From the NCBI GenBank assembly GCA_934234035.1, contig CAKQHH010000002.1, positions 1-64,000 of the forward strand: DNA of 64,000 nucleotides, in the 5' to 3' direction. Position numbers and translations under genes: made by a program. The stretch is from an uncultured Clostridia bacterium. Its GTDB lineage: Bacteria; Bacillota; Clostridia; Peptostreptococcales; Anaerovoracaceae. Shown one piece after another: positions 1-7,983 of this stretch. Under the pieces are notes generated by a model. It worked only from the letters and a program-made list of their open reading frames with translations. It ran no database searches and was not told where the DNA came from. Position 1 is the first letter of the stretch, and every line of letters starts with the position of its first letter.

Positions 1-21
1 CATTGATTTAGTCTCAATTAC

Positions 22-50
22 AGTATAGTGGCGAATCCACGATATTACAA
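22..50 (-). promoter_or_regulatory. putative promoter reading out of the window
   Basis: On the minus strand TTGTAA (45-50) and TATACT (22-27) are separated by 17 bp, a fair sigma-A pair. It lies downstream of panC and would drive a leftward gene that begins outside the window. The rest of positions 1-170 shows no convincing gene. Confidence 0.4.
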
Positions 51-170
51 ATGTGAGGTCATTTCATATTATCTTGTCGCTTCGTTCCGGGGAGCAAAAT
101 CTTCACACAACTTCCGGCCGAAATGTGCAATTTCGCAAGCGCTCGGGCCGGCCGATTCCGTCCATCCCAT

Positions 171-1040
171 CTATGCATCAAAAGAAATTGCCGGATCGCC
201 CACGGTAAAGTTGTCGATCAAGCGGGTGGTGCCGATGCGAACGGCCATGGCCACCAGGTCCCCTTCCTTGAAGGTTTCCACCGGCTGCATGCTTTCGCCG
301 TCGACCACCTCAACATATTCCACGTCTGCCATCGGTTCCTCTGCCAGACGTGCCTTCATGGATGCCAGCAGTTCTACGGAGCTTCGAACCCCGGAAGCGA
401 CCAGGTCCTGGCCCTTTCGAACGGAACGGGACAGCACCAGCGCCGCTTTCCGCTCCTCCGGGCTGAGGTAGGTGTTCCGGGAACTCTTTGCCAAGCCGTC
501 CTGCTCCCGAACGATTGGGCAGCCGATTACTTCCACGTCAAAATTCAGATCTCGAACCATCCGGCGGATGATAGCCAACTGCTGAGCATCCTTCTGTCCG
601 AAATAGATTCGGTCCGGCGTTACCGTGTTCAGGAGTTTAGCAATAACGGTGCACACGCCGCGGAAGTGAATCGGGCGGGTTTTGCCGCACAGGGTTTCCG
701 AAAGCTCGTTCATATCCACGAAGGTGGTGAAATCCGGAGCGTACATTTCCGAAGGTTCCGGATGGAATACCAGGTCCACGCCGTGCGCTTCCAAGAGCTG
801 GCAGTCGTGCTCAAAATCTCTCGGATAGGTCGCCAGATCCTCGTTCGGACCGAACTGAATCGGATTGACGAAAACCGAAGCCACCACTTTATCGTTTCCG
901 GCTCTTGCCGCATCCATCAGGGATGCGTGACCCTCGTGAAGGTATCCCATAGTCGGGCACAGGCCCACGGTGAGGCCCTCCTTCTTCCATTCCTTAACCT
1001 GCTTTCTCAGTTCATCGATTGTATTAATTACCTGAATCAT
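171..1040 (-). CDS. panC: pantothenate synthetase (pantoate--beta-alanine ligase)
   Basis: Condenses pantoate with beta-alanine using ATP to make pantothenate in the cytosol. The 289-residue protein has the usual family length. It shows the N-terminal nucleotide-binding signature PTMGYLHEGH (HxGH class, about residues 29-38), followed by SVFVNPIQFGP, FGQKDAQQ and the KSSRN loop typical of PanC. The ATG at 1040 follows an AAGAGG ribosome site. It lies 38 bp downstream of panB in the same direction, so the two form a panBC operon. No panD (aspartate decarboxylase) is visible, so the source of beta-alanine is not encoded here. Confidence 0.97.
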   Translation of the reverse strand: MIQVINTIDELRKQVKEWKKEGLTVGLCPTMGYLHEGHASLMDAARAGNDKVVASVFVNPIQFGPNEDLATYPRDFEHDCQLLEAHGVDLVFHPEPSEMYAPDFTTFVDMNELSETLCGKTRPIHFRGVCTVIAKLLNTVTPDRIYFGQKDAQQLAIIRRMVRDLNFDVEVIGCPIVREQDGLAKSSRNTYLSPEERKAALVLSRSVRKGQDLVASGVRSSVELLASMKARLAEEPMADVEYVEVVDGESMQPVETFKEGDLVAMAVRIGTTRLIDNFTVGDPAISFDA

Positions 1041-1078
1041 TTTTTGCCTCTTTTCTTCTTTTTTCTTCTTTTTTTCTG

Positions 1079-1906
1079 CTAATATAACTTCTTCAGCTCT
1101 TCTTCGCTGCTCATCTCAAACTGATGACTTGCCTCCGGAAAACGTCCGCCCTTCACGTCCGCCGTGTACTCCCGGAACGCGCTGCGCATCTCTTCCGCCA
1201 GCGCCGCATATTTTTTTACGAACTTCGGCTTGAAATCCTCGTTCATGCCCAGCATATCCTGATACACCAGAATTTGGCCGTCACAGCCCGCACCGGCACC
1301 GATTCCGATGGTTGGAATATTCACTTCCCGGCTGATTCGCTCCGCCACCGGCGCCGGAATGCACTCCAGTACCACGGCAAAAGCCCCGGTCGCTTCGACT
1401 TTACGGGCGTCCTCAATCAATCGCTCCGCCGCTTCCCCGGTCTTTCCCTGCACCCGGTTTCCGCCGAGAGCATTTACCGACTGCGGAGTCAGCCCGATAT
1501 GCGCCACCACCGGAATTCCCGCACGGCTCAGCGCCGCAATCTGCGGGCACACCGACGCGCCGCCTTCCAGCTTCACCGCCTGGCATCCGGTCTCCTTCAG
1601 CGCCCGGCCGGCGTTCTCCAGCGCCTGCTCCACCGAAACCTGATACGACATAAACGGCATATCGAACACCACCAGGCTCTCCTTGCAGCCCCGCACCACG
1701 CCCTGCGTCGCCGCAATCAGGTGATCCATGGTCACCGGCAGTGTGGAATCGTATCCCAGCATGGTATTTCCGTACGAATCCCCCACCAGAATTCCGTCCA
1801 CCGTTCCGTCCATCAGCCGGGCGGTGGTGTAATCGTAGCAGGTCAGCATGGAAATCTTCTCACCCTGTCGCTTCATCTTCTGAAAAGTCAATACGGTAGT
1901 CTTCAT
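1079..1906 (-). CDS. panB: 3-methyl-2-oxobutanoate hydroxymethyltransferase
   Basis: First committed step of pantothenate synthesis: transfers a hydroxymethyl group from methylene-tetrahydrofolate to ketoisovalerate. The 275-residue product carries the family signatures MLTCYDYTTARL, VGDSYGNTMLGY, the KLEGG motif and IPTIGIGAG. An open frame runs up to 2053, but the ATG at 1906 is chosen because AAAGGAGGA sits just upstream and the conserved PanB sequence begins there; the extra 49 residues are leader RNA. It is followed by panC. Expression is probably controlled by the terminator-bearing leader at 1948-2000. Confidence 0.97.
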   Translation of the reverse strand: MKTTVLTFQKMKRQGEKISMLTCYDYTTARLMDGTVDGILVGDSYGNTMLGYDSTLPVTMDHLIAATQGVVRGCKESLVVFDMPFMSYQVSVEQALENAGRALKETGCQAVKLEGGASVCPQIAALSRAGIPVVAHIGLTPQSVNALGGNRVQGKTGEAAERLIEDARKVEATGAFAVVLECIPAPVAERISREVNIPTIGIGAGAGCDGQILVYQDMLGMNEDFKPKFVKKYAALAEEMRSAFREYTADVKGGRFPEASHQFEMSSEEELKKLY

Positions 1907-1947
1907 TACAAAAATATCCTCCTTTTCCAGACTTCTCCTTTTCTCAT

Positions 1948-2000
1948 AAAAAAAGCATCCGTACCTCCCGAGACGTCCGACAATGCGTCGGATTCCGAAA
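1948..2000 (-). promoter_or_regulatory. transcription attenuator in the panB leader
   Basis: About 270 nt separate the putative promoter (2182-2210) from the panB start. Within this leader the minus strand can form a stem between CATCCGT (1994-2000) and ACGGATG (1956-1962), with an inner perfect hairpin TCCGAC/GTCGGA, followed directly by seven U (1948-1954). That is an intrinsic terminator upstream of the coding start, the hallmark of attenuation. The Firmicute pan RNA motif is known upstream of panB, and this may be an instance, but I cannot confirm its consensus by eye. Confidence 0.6.
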
Positions 2001-2181
2001 AGCACGGATGGATTGTATTCATCATAAATGTACCCGAATACCCTGCGCCGCAAAAATCGAAAACCTTGTCTTCCTTCGGATAGACCGATCCTTCTTTCGC
2101 ATATGCAAATGTACTCGCCTGTTATTCTTTACACAGTTTTTGAAAAGGTACAGCTTCCTATGAATACCGTCCATCTCGCTT

Positions 2182-2210
2182 ATTGTACTCTTTTCCCATT
2201 CCGGTGTAAA
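2182..2210 (-). promoter_or_regulatory. sigma-A-type promoter of panBC
   Basis: Minus strand TTTACA (2205-2210), 17 bp, TACAAT (2182-2187). It lies just downstream of hypE and would start a transcript near 2175 that includes the long panB leader. No strong terminator separates it from hypE, so read-through from the hyp operon is possible. Confidence 0.6.
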
Positions 2211-2243
2211 GAATTGTTTTTGGCTTCCGGGCATCCGCCGTTT

Positions 2244-3251
2244 CTAGCAGATTCTCGGAAGGAGTTCACCGCTCGGCGGCGGCAGCAGCGTTTCTGTCCC
2301 CAGCTCCGTTGCCATCACCACGTGACCGGTCATGTGATCCGTCACCTCACCGATGATGGCCGCTCCGGCTGTATCCGGGCTTGCTTCCCGCAGAATGCGA
2401 ACCGCATCCTCGGCTTTTTCCTTCGGTACGAAAATGACCAGACGTCCTTCGCAGGCCAGGTACAGCGGTTCCAATCCCAGCATGCCGGTCACACCCCGGA
2501 CTTCATCGCATACCGGCACGGATTCCGCATCCAGGCGGATGCCCACCTTACTTTCATCCGCAATTTCATAGAGCACCGTGCCCACGCCGCCCCGGGTGGC
2601 ATCCCGGATGACGTGCACTTCCGGAATCTCCTGAATCAGATCCCGTACCGGATGCCACAGCGGTGCGCAGTCACTGGTCACCTCGGCTTCCATTCCATAG
2701 CGATCCCGCTCCAGCAAAATCGTGCATCCGTGTCTTCCCACATCGCCGGTAACGATGATGGCATCTCCCGGACGGGCATAGGCGCCGGACAATTCTGCCT
2801 TCGGCATGATTTCGCCCACACCGGTAGTGGTAATGAAGATTCCATCCACCTGTCCCTTGCCGGCAACCTTCGTGTCTCCGGAGACAATCTGAACGCCGAC
2901 TTTCGCAGCGGTCTCCGCCATACTTTTCACGATTTCTTCCAGGGTATCCATCGGGAACCCTTCCTCGATGACGCAGGCGCAGGAAATATACAGCGGCTTC
3001 GCACCCATGCAGGCCAAGTCATTCACGGTTCCGCAAATGCTCAGCTTTCCGATATTTCCGCCGGGGAAAAAGGCCGGAGAGACGATAAATCCGTCGGTGG
3101 ACATAGCCATTCTTCCGGCCGGAGGAGTCAGCACCGCCGCATCGTCTGCGGTCAAATTCGGATTGTCGAAGTACTTCTTGAACAATCCGCCAATAAGTTC
3201 CGATGTCTGTTTTCCGCCGGCACCGTGCGCAAGTGTGATTTTGTCATTCAT
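2244..3251 (-). CDS. hypE: HypE, carbamoyl-dehydrating cyanide-forming hydrogenase maturation protein
   Basis: HypE receives a carbamoyl group from HypF on its C-terminal cysteine, dehydrates it with ATP to a thiocyanate, and passes cyanide to iron on HypC/HypD. The 335-residue protein has the N-terminal glycine-rich LAHGAGGKQTSELI, the PurM/SelD-type ATP-binding core (STDGFIVSP, RDATRGGVG) and ends in PRIC, the conserved tail whose last residue is the reactive cysteine. The ATG at 3251 follows GAGGTGG. It is the last gene of the nif-like/hyp operon, 19 bp after hypD. Confidence 0.96.
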   Translation of the reverse strand: MNDKITLAHGAGGKQTSELIGGLFKKYFDNPNLTADDAAVLTPPAGRMAMSTDGFIVSPAFFPGGNIGKLSICGTVNDLACMGAKPLYISCACVIEEGFPMDTLEEIVKSMAETAAKVGVQIVSGDTKVAGKGQVDGIFITTTGVGEIMPKAELSGAYARPGDAIIVTGDVGRHGCTILLERDRYGMEAEVTSDCAPLWHPVRDLIQEIPEVHVIRDATRGGVGTVLYEIADESKVGIRLDAESVPVCDEVRGVTGMLGLEPLYLACEGRLVIFVPKEKAEDAVRILREASPDTAGAAIIGEVTDHMTGHVVMATELGTETLLPPPSGELLPRIC

Positions 3252-3270
3252 TGTATTCCACCTCGGTATC

Positions 3271-4353
3271 TTATTTCAGTTTCATTGTATCACCGTATTT
3301 GTAATATGCGGAGCAAGCGCCCTCACTGGACACCATGCAGGCGCCCACCGGATGCTCCGGCGTGCAGGCGTTGCCGTAGATTTTGCAGTCCATCGGACGA
3401 ATCAGGCCCCGCAGCACTTCGCCGCAGCGACAGGCCGGGCTGGCTTTGCCCTGAACCTTCGGCAATTGGAAGCGCACTCGGGCATCGTATTTCGAGAATT
3501 CTTCCCGCAGCTTCATGCCGGAGCCCGGAATAATTCCAAGTCCTCGCCATTCCGTGTCGCACGGTTCCATGTATTTGTCCACCAGCTTTCGGGCCGCCGG
3601 ACTGCCCTCTTCCGTCACCACCGACGGATAGCAGTTTTCCGCAAAGGATTCCCGCTCGCCGGCGCGAACCTCTTCCACCCGGCGAACCACCGTCGCCAGA
3701 GCGGTGACGATTTCGGAGGTGGTAAAGCCGGTTACCACGCCGGAAATCTGCCATTCTTTCGCGATTTTCCGGTACACCTCCATGCCCGTCATGGTGCTCA
3801 CGTGACCCGGATAGAGGAAGGCATCGGCGCTCCCCTTCAGAGCCAGGTATGCCGGCTCCATGATTTTATTCGCTGTCAGCAGGGAGAAGTTCTCCACCTT
3901 CTCGGAAATGGCGTTCCGAAGGGCGATTACACTGCCCGGCGTGGTGGTTTCAAATCCCACAGAAAGGAAGCACACCTCTTCTTCCGGATGTGCTTTGGCA
4001 TAATCCAAAGCATCCATCGGAGAGTAGACGATTTGCACCTCCGCCCCTTCGCTGCGGGCGTCTGCCAGACTCTTCTTCGTGCCGGGAACCCGGATGAGGT
4101 CGCCGAACGTAAATATTTTTACCCCTTTCTCCAGGGCCAGCATCACCGCTTCGTCGATGTAGCCCACCGGGGTGACGCATACCGGACAGCCCGGACCGGA
4201 AATCAGCTCGATGGATTCCGGAAGCATCTGCCGAATCCCCAAGCGGAAAATCTCGTGGGTATGGGTTCCGCAGACCTCCATCACCCGGATTTTCGGGCCG
4301 TCGTAATTCCGTACAATCTCGGCAGCCTCCGCTGCCCCTTTGCTTAAAGCCAT
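3271..4353 (-). CDS. hypD: HypD, scaffold for Fe(CN)2CO assembly
   Basis: HypD is the iron-sulfur protein that works with HypC to assemble the Fe(CN)2(CO) unit of [NiFe]-hydrogenases. In this 360-residue protein the key motifs are intact: CGTHTHEIF with Cys28, GPGCPVC with Cys56 and Cys59, SVGFETTTPG in the central domain, and a C-terminal cysteine set (CRCGEVLRG, GNACTPEHPVGAC) that holds a 4Fe-4S cluster in the family. Its ATG overlaps the hypC stop codon as TAATG at 4353, indicating translational coupling. Confidence 0.97.
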   Translation of the reverse strand: MALSKGAAEAAEIVRNYDGPKIRVMEVCGTHTHEIFRLGIRQMLPESIELISGPGCPVCVTPVGYIDEAVMLALEKGVKIFTFGDLIRVPGTKKSLADARSEGAEVQIVYSPMDALDYAKAHPEEEVCFLSVGFETTTPGSVIALRNAISEKVENFSLLTANKIMEPAYLALKGSADAFLYPGHVSTMTGMEVYRKIAKEWQISGVVTGFTTSEIVTALATVVRRVEEVRAGERESFAENCYPSVVTEEGSPAARKLVDKYMEPCDTEWRGLGIIPGSGMKLREEFSKYDARVRFQLPKVQGKASPACRCGEVLRGLIRPMDCKIYGNACTPEHPVGACMVSSEGACSAYYKYGDTMKLK

Positions 4354-4559
4354 TATAACGCCTCCATCACTTCCGATGCTTCCTCGCTGTCGTCTCCCGT
4401 AACGCGGGCGATGGCGATTCCTGCATGAACCATTACGTAATCTCCCGGCGCCAAATCCTCAATCAGCTCCGAGGAGATTTTTCTCCGAACGCCGGAATTG
4501 TCGATGACGGCCATTCCGTTCTCCACATCGGAAACCCTTGCTTTAATTCCTACACACAT
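4353..4559 (-). CDS. hypC: HypC/HupF-family chaperone
   Basis: HypC carries the iron with its CN and CO ligands, using the N-terminal cysteine exposed after Met removal. This 68-residue protein starts MCVGI, so Cys2 is present, and contains the beta-barrel segment APGDYVMVHAGIAIARV typical of the family. It is at the short end of the family range. The start overlaps the end of hypF by about 10 bp and its stop overlaps the hypD start, so the three genes are coupled. Confidence 0.93.
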   Translation of the reverse strand: MCVGIKARVSDVENGMAVIDNSGVRRKISSELIEDLAPGDYVMVHAGIAIARVTGDDSEEASEVMEAL

Positions 4560-6886
4560 CTCGAATCCTCCTTTTCCAGCTTTCGCGCGCCGTACACCGC
4601 CTGTCCCAAAGCAATGCCACCGTCGTTGGGCGGAACCAGGGAATGGGTCAGTACCCGAAAACCGTCATGTTCTAATTTATTTCGGCACAGCTCCAGCAGC
4701 AGGGTGTTCTGAAATACCCCGCCGGTGAGGGCTGCGGTTGAAATGTCATTTTCTCGGCGAATGCGCCGGCATCCTTCCAGAACCATCTGAGAAAGCACCT
4801 CGTGGAACATACGAGCCAGCGCGCCCGCATCCTTCCCGGACAGCCTGCCCCGGGCAATCTCCCGCACCAGACTCCCGGTCTCCAGATAAAAGAAATCTTC
4901 TTTTTCCGAGAGCAGCGGTCCGTCATAGATTTCCGGCACCTCTGCCTGTTCCGCCGCGAACTGCAGCTGCATGGACATCTCCCCTTCAAAGGAATTCCGC
5001 TCCTTGCATCCCAGGATGGCGCTGACTCCGTCGAACAGCCGCCCGGCACTGGTGGATTCCACCACGTTCACCCGGTTGCCCAGCATGAACCGAATCGCCG
5101 CCCGCTCCTTCGGACTTCCCAGATTCAGCTGCTCCGCCGCAGCCGGTTCCAGCATCGCCGCCGCAATGCGCCAGCCTTCCTTCGATGCCAGGTCCCCGCC
5201 GGCATGCAGGAAGGGCTGAATGCTTCCCTTTCGCCGGAATCCGTCGTAATCCGAGAGCAGGAACTCGCCGCCCCAGATGGTGCCGTCCGTTCCGAACCCG
5301 GTGCCGTCAAAGGAGACGCCAATCACCGGCGCATCCCATTCGTTCTCCGCCATGCAGGAAAGCACGTGGGCGTAGTGATGCTGCACCTCCATGCAGGGAA
5401 TGCCCTTCTCTTCCGCCAACTTCCGGGCCACCTCGCCCGTGTTGTATTTCGGGTGCAAATCGCATACCACTGCCTCCGGCGTAATTTCCAGCAGCCGTTC
5501 CAGCCGCTCTTCCGCCAGCTCCAAAGCCTCCACGCTGCGCACATCCGCCATATCGCCGATGTATGGGGACATGTAGTTCATATCTCCCCGCAGAAGCCCG
5601 AAGGTATTCTTCAGCTCCCCGCCGATGCCCAGCACCGAATGGTGATATTCCTGCGGCAGCACCGTCGGCAGGGGCGCATAACCTCTGGACCGGCGAATCA
5701 TATAGGGTTGATTCCGGTAAAAAGACATTACCGAGTCGTCCGCACGAATCCGAATTTTCCTGGGATTGGACAGAATTTCATCGCACATGGGCGCCAGATA
5801 TTTCTCCGCTTCCGCATCCGTCATGCAAATCGGTACGCCGGAAGGATTTCCGCTGGTCATCACCAGCACCTCCGGCATCGCCGGCTCCTGCGAGTTTTCC
5901 TCCTCCGGATACCGGAACAGAAGCATGTGCACCGGCGTGTACGGAAGCATCACCCCGATATTGGGATTTCCCGGTGCCAGCGCCTCGCTCAGCACGGAAG
6001 CGCCCGCCTCGTGAGTTTTCTTTTTCGCCAGAAGCAAGATGGGTTTCTGAGGTCCCGTCATCAATTCTTCGGCACCCTCCGGCACTTCGCACTCCCGGCG
6101 CACCGTCTCCATGTCCCGCATCATCACCGCAAAAGGCTTGAACGGCCGATTCTTCAGCTTCCGAAGCCGCCCCACCGCCTCGTCATTGCTTCCGTCGCAG
6201 CAGAGGTGAAAGCCGCCGATTCCCTTAATGGCCACGATGCCGCCCCGGCGGATAAGGTTCCGCACCTTAATCAGGGCATCTTTCCCCGTTTCCGGTCCTT
6301 TCAGCAGGTACAGTTCCGGTCCGCAGTCGTTGCAGCAGATCGGCTGAGCGTGATATCTCCGGGATCGAATATCCGTATATTCCCGGTTACAATCCTCGCA
6401 CATGGGGAATTCCCCCATACTGGTGCGAACCCGGTCGTAGGGCATGGAGTCCAGAATCGTCAGCCGCGGTCCGCAGGCCGTGCAGTTAATAAAAGGATGC
6501 AGGTACCGCCGATTTGCCGGGTCGAAAAGCTCTCGCTCGCAGTCCGGGCAGGTGGCGATGTCCGGTGAAACGAACACCATCCCCTCTTCCTTCGCACTTT
6601 CGATAATCTCAAAATCTTCCGAATCCGGCGGGCATTCCGACTCCTCCGGCACCGCCGTTTTGATCTTTAGAATCGCCGAACGCGCCGGCGCTTCCTTTGG
6701 AATTGCCTCCAGGAATTCCGAAAGCCGGTCTCCCCGGGCGTAGATTTCCACATAGCTTCCCCGGTTGCAGACGGTTCCGGTAATCCGAAACCGAAGGGCT
6801 AATTTTCGGATAAATGGACGAAATCCAACACCTTGGACGATTCCGTAGATGCGGATTCGCATCCGGTTTTCCGATTCCTTTGTCAT
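4550..6886 (-). CDS. hypF: HypF carbamoyltransferase
   Basis: HypF makes carbamoyl-AMP from carbamoyl phosphate and ATP and loads the carbamoyl group on HypE, the precursor of the CN ligands. The 778 residues show all domains in order: acylphosphatase (IYGIVQGVGFRPF, about 13-25), two zinc-finger blocks with C113/C116/C135/C138 and C163/C166/C185/C188, a YrdC-like domain (KGIGGFHL near 221), and a Kae1-like C-terminal domain with QHHYAHVLSC and VSFDGTGFG. Length is normal and no catalytic element appears lost. The ATG forms an ATGA overlap with the stop of the upstream nitrogenase-like gene, tying the two systems together. Confidence 0.97.
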   Translation of the reverse strand: MTKESENRMRIRIYGIVQGVGFRPFIRKLALRFRITGTVCNRGSYVEIYARGDRLSEFLEAIPKEAPARSAILKIKTAVPEESECPPDSEDFEIIESAKEEGMVFVSPDIATCPDCERELFDPANRRYLHPFINCTACGPRLTILDSMPYDRVRTSMGEFPMCEDCNREYTDIRSRRYHAQPICCNDCGPELYLLKGPETGKDALIKVRNLIRRGGIVAIKGIGGFHLCCDGSNDEAVGRLRKLKNRPFKPFAVMMRDMETVRRECEVPEGAEELMTGPQKPILLLAKKKTHEAGASVLSEALAPGNPNIGVMLPYTPVHMLLFRYPEEENSQEPAMPEVLVMTSGNPSGVPICMTDAEAEKYLAPMCDEILSNPRKIRIRADDSVMSFYRNQPYMIRRSRGYAPLPTVLPQEYHHSVLGIGGELKNTFGLLRGDMNYMSPYIGDMADVRSVEALELAEERLERLLEITPEAVVCDLHPKYNTGEVARKLAEEKGIPCMEVQHHYAHVLSCMAENEWDAPVIGVSFDGTGFGTDGTIWGGEFLLSDYDGFRRKGSIQPFLHAGGDLASKEGWRIAAAMLEPAAAEQLNLGSPKERAAIRFMLGNRVNVVESTSAGRLFDGVSAILGCKERNSFEGEMSMQLQFAAEQAEVPEIYDGPLLSEKEDFFYLETGSLVREIARGRLSGKDAGALARMFHEVLSQMVLEGCRRIRRENDISTAALTGGVFQNTLLLELCRNKLEHDGFRVLTHSLVPPNDGGIALGQAVYGARKLEKEDSRCV

Positions 6887-7971
6887 CTTCTATGCCCCGC
6901 TTTCTTCCAATAGTCTCGGGAGGTTTCCACGGAATGGAGTTCTCCGGACACCGGATAATGAGGAAGATCCAGATAGGTCCCCTCCCATCTCGGAAGGGCC
7001 CGCTTCAGAAGAGGATCTCCCAGAACCGTATCGATGGCGCCGTCCTGCACCAGCTTCAGCAGATTCGCTTCCTCTTCCAGATGCCGGTCGCCCTCTTCCT
7101 TCAGTGTTCCGTCCATCCGGAACCAGCCGGCTACGGTAACCTTCGCATCCGGCTTCTGTTCCCGAATCCATTCCCGGATTTCATTGGCGAAAATCTGTTG
7201 ATGTACAATCAGTATATGGGAACCCAGCTCCGGAAGAATCCGTTCGGTGAATTCCCTTCGGCTTTCCGCCTCCACCGGATAGCCGGTTTCGTACGGAATG
7301 CCGTATTCTCTTTTTAGCATGCGGGCGGTCTTCAAACCGGAAGGAGATACCACCAGATTTCTCTCGGCAGAAAGGGCTTTTCTCACATCCTCCAGGGTGT
7401 CCCCCATTCCGTACACCACGCCGCCCGGAACCAGCCGGCGGAATTCCGCGCCGCTGTCCACTGCGGTGGTGTCCAGTGGGGTCGCCCCCAGAATGCCCAC
7501 GCGATTCTCTTTTTCGGTCACCGACTCGTCCAAAAACTCCCGGAAAAGCCACTGGTAGGCCTTCTCCTGACCCTTATCGTACAGCTCGATGCCGTTGGTC
7601 TCCACCGGAAGAACCGGAATTCCCGTATCCTTCTCCAGGAGCCGCTTCAGCGCCCGGTAATCCGTAGCGATAGTGGCCGGCACCGGCGTTCCGATGAGCC
7701 CGATAAATGCAGCATCCATGTCCTGCAAGGCCTGCCGAATCTTTCGAATCAGCAGCTCATCCCGTCCAAGTATCGCATCCAGATCCCGAAGGCCCGCACT
7801 GAAAATGGCGCTCTTGGCACCGCCCCACCGAGGTTCGTCATATCCGCACACGTTGCCCACGCAGCCGCCGGCATCCATGATAATCAGCATTCCGCCGTAC
7901 CCGAACAGCACCGAGGCCGTTCCGGACTGATCCGGGGAAAAAGGTGAAATATATTTACGAAGTCCTTTCAT
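6883..7971 (-). CDS. nitrogenase component-1-like protein, short beta-type subunit
   Basis: A 362-residue protein of the nitrogenase component 1 (NifD/NifK, BchN/BchB, CfbD) superfamily, shorter than NifK. Near the N-terminus DAGGCVGNVCGYDEPRW has Cys37 and Cys42, placed where a bridging Fe-S cluster ligand would be expected; these are its only early cysteines. Later segments VGILGATPLD and VVSPSGLKTARML resemble the repeated Rossmann-like lobes of the family. It starts 13 bp after the partner gene and its stop overlaps hypF. The substrate is unknown. It could be the second half of a heteromeric reductase or a cofactor scaffold such as NifE/NifN. Confidence 0.75.
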   Translation of the reverse strand: MKGLRKYISPFSPDQSGTASVLFGYGGMLIIMDAGGCVGNVCGYDEPRWGGAKSAIFSAGLRDLDAILGRDELLIRKIRQALQDMDAAFIGLIGTPVPATIATDYRALKRLLEKDTGIPVLPVETNGIELYDKGQEKAYQWLFREFLDESVTEKENRVGILGATPLDTTAVDSGAEFRRLVPGGVVYGMGDTLEDVRKALSAERNLVVSPSGLKTARMLKREYGIPYETGYPVEAESRREFTERILPELGSHILIVHQQIFANEIREWIREQKPDAKVTVAGWFRMDGTLKEEGDRHLEEEANLLKLVQDGAIDTVLGDPLLKRALPRWEGTYLDLPHYPVSGELHSVETSRDYWKKAGHRR

Positions 7972-7983
7972 TTCCGGATCCTC

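Noticed and set aside
4802..6568. Long plus-strand open frame opposite hypF
   Set aside because: Antisense shadow of a full-length, intact hypF; no ribosome site or recognisable domain.
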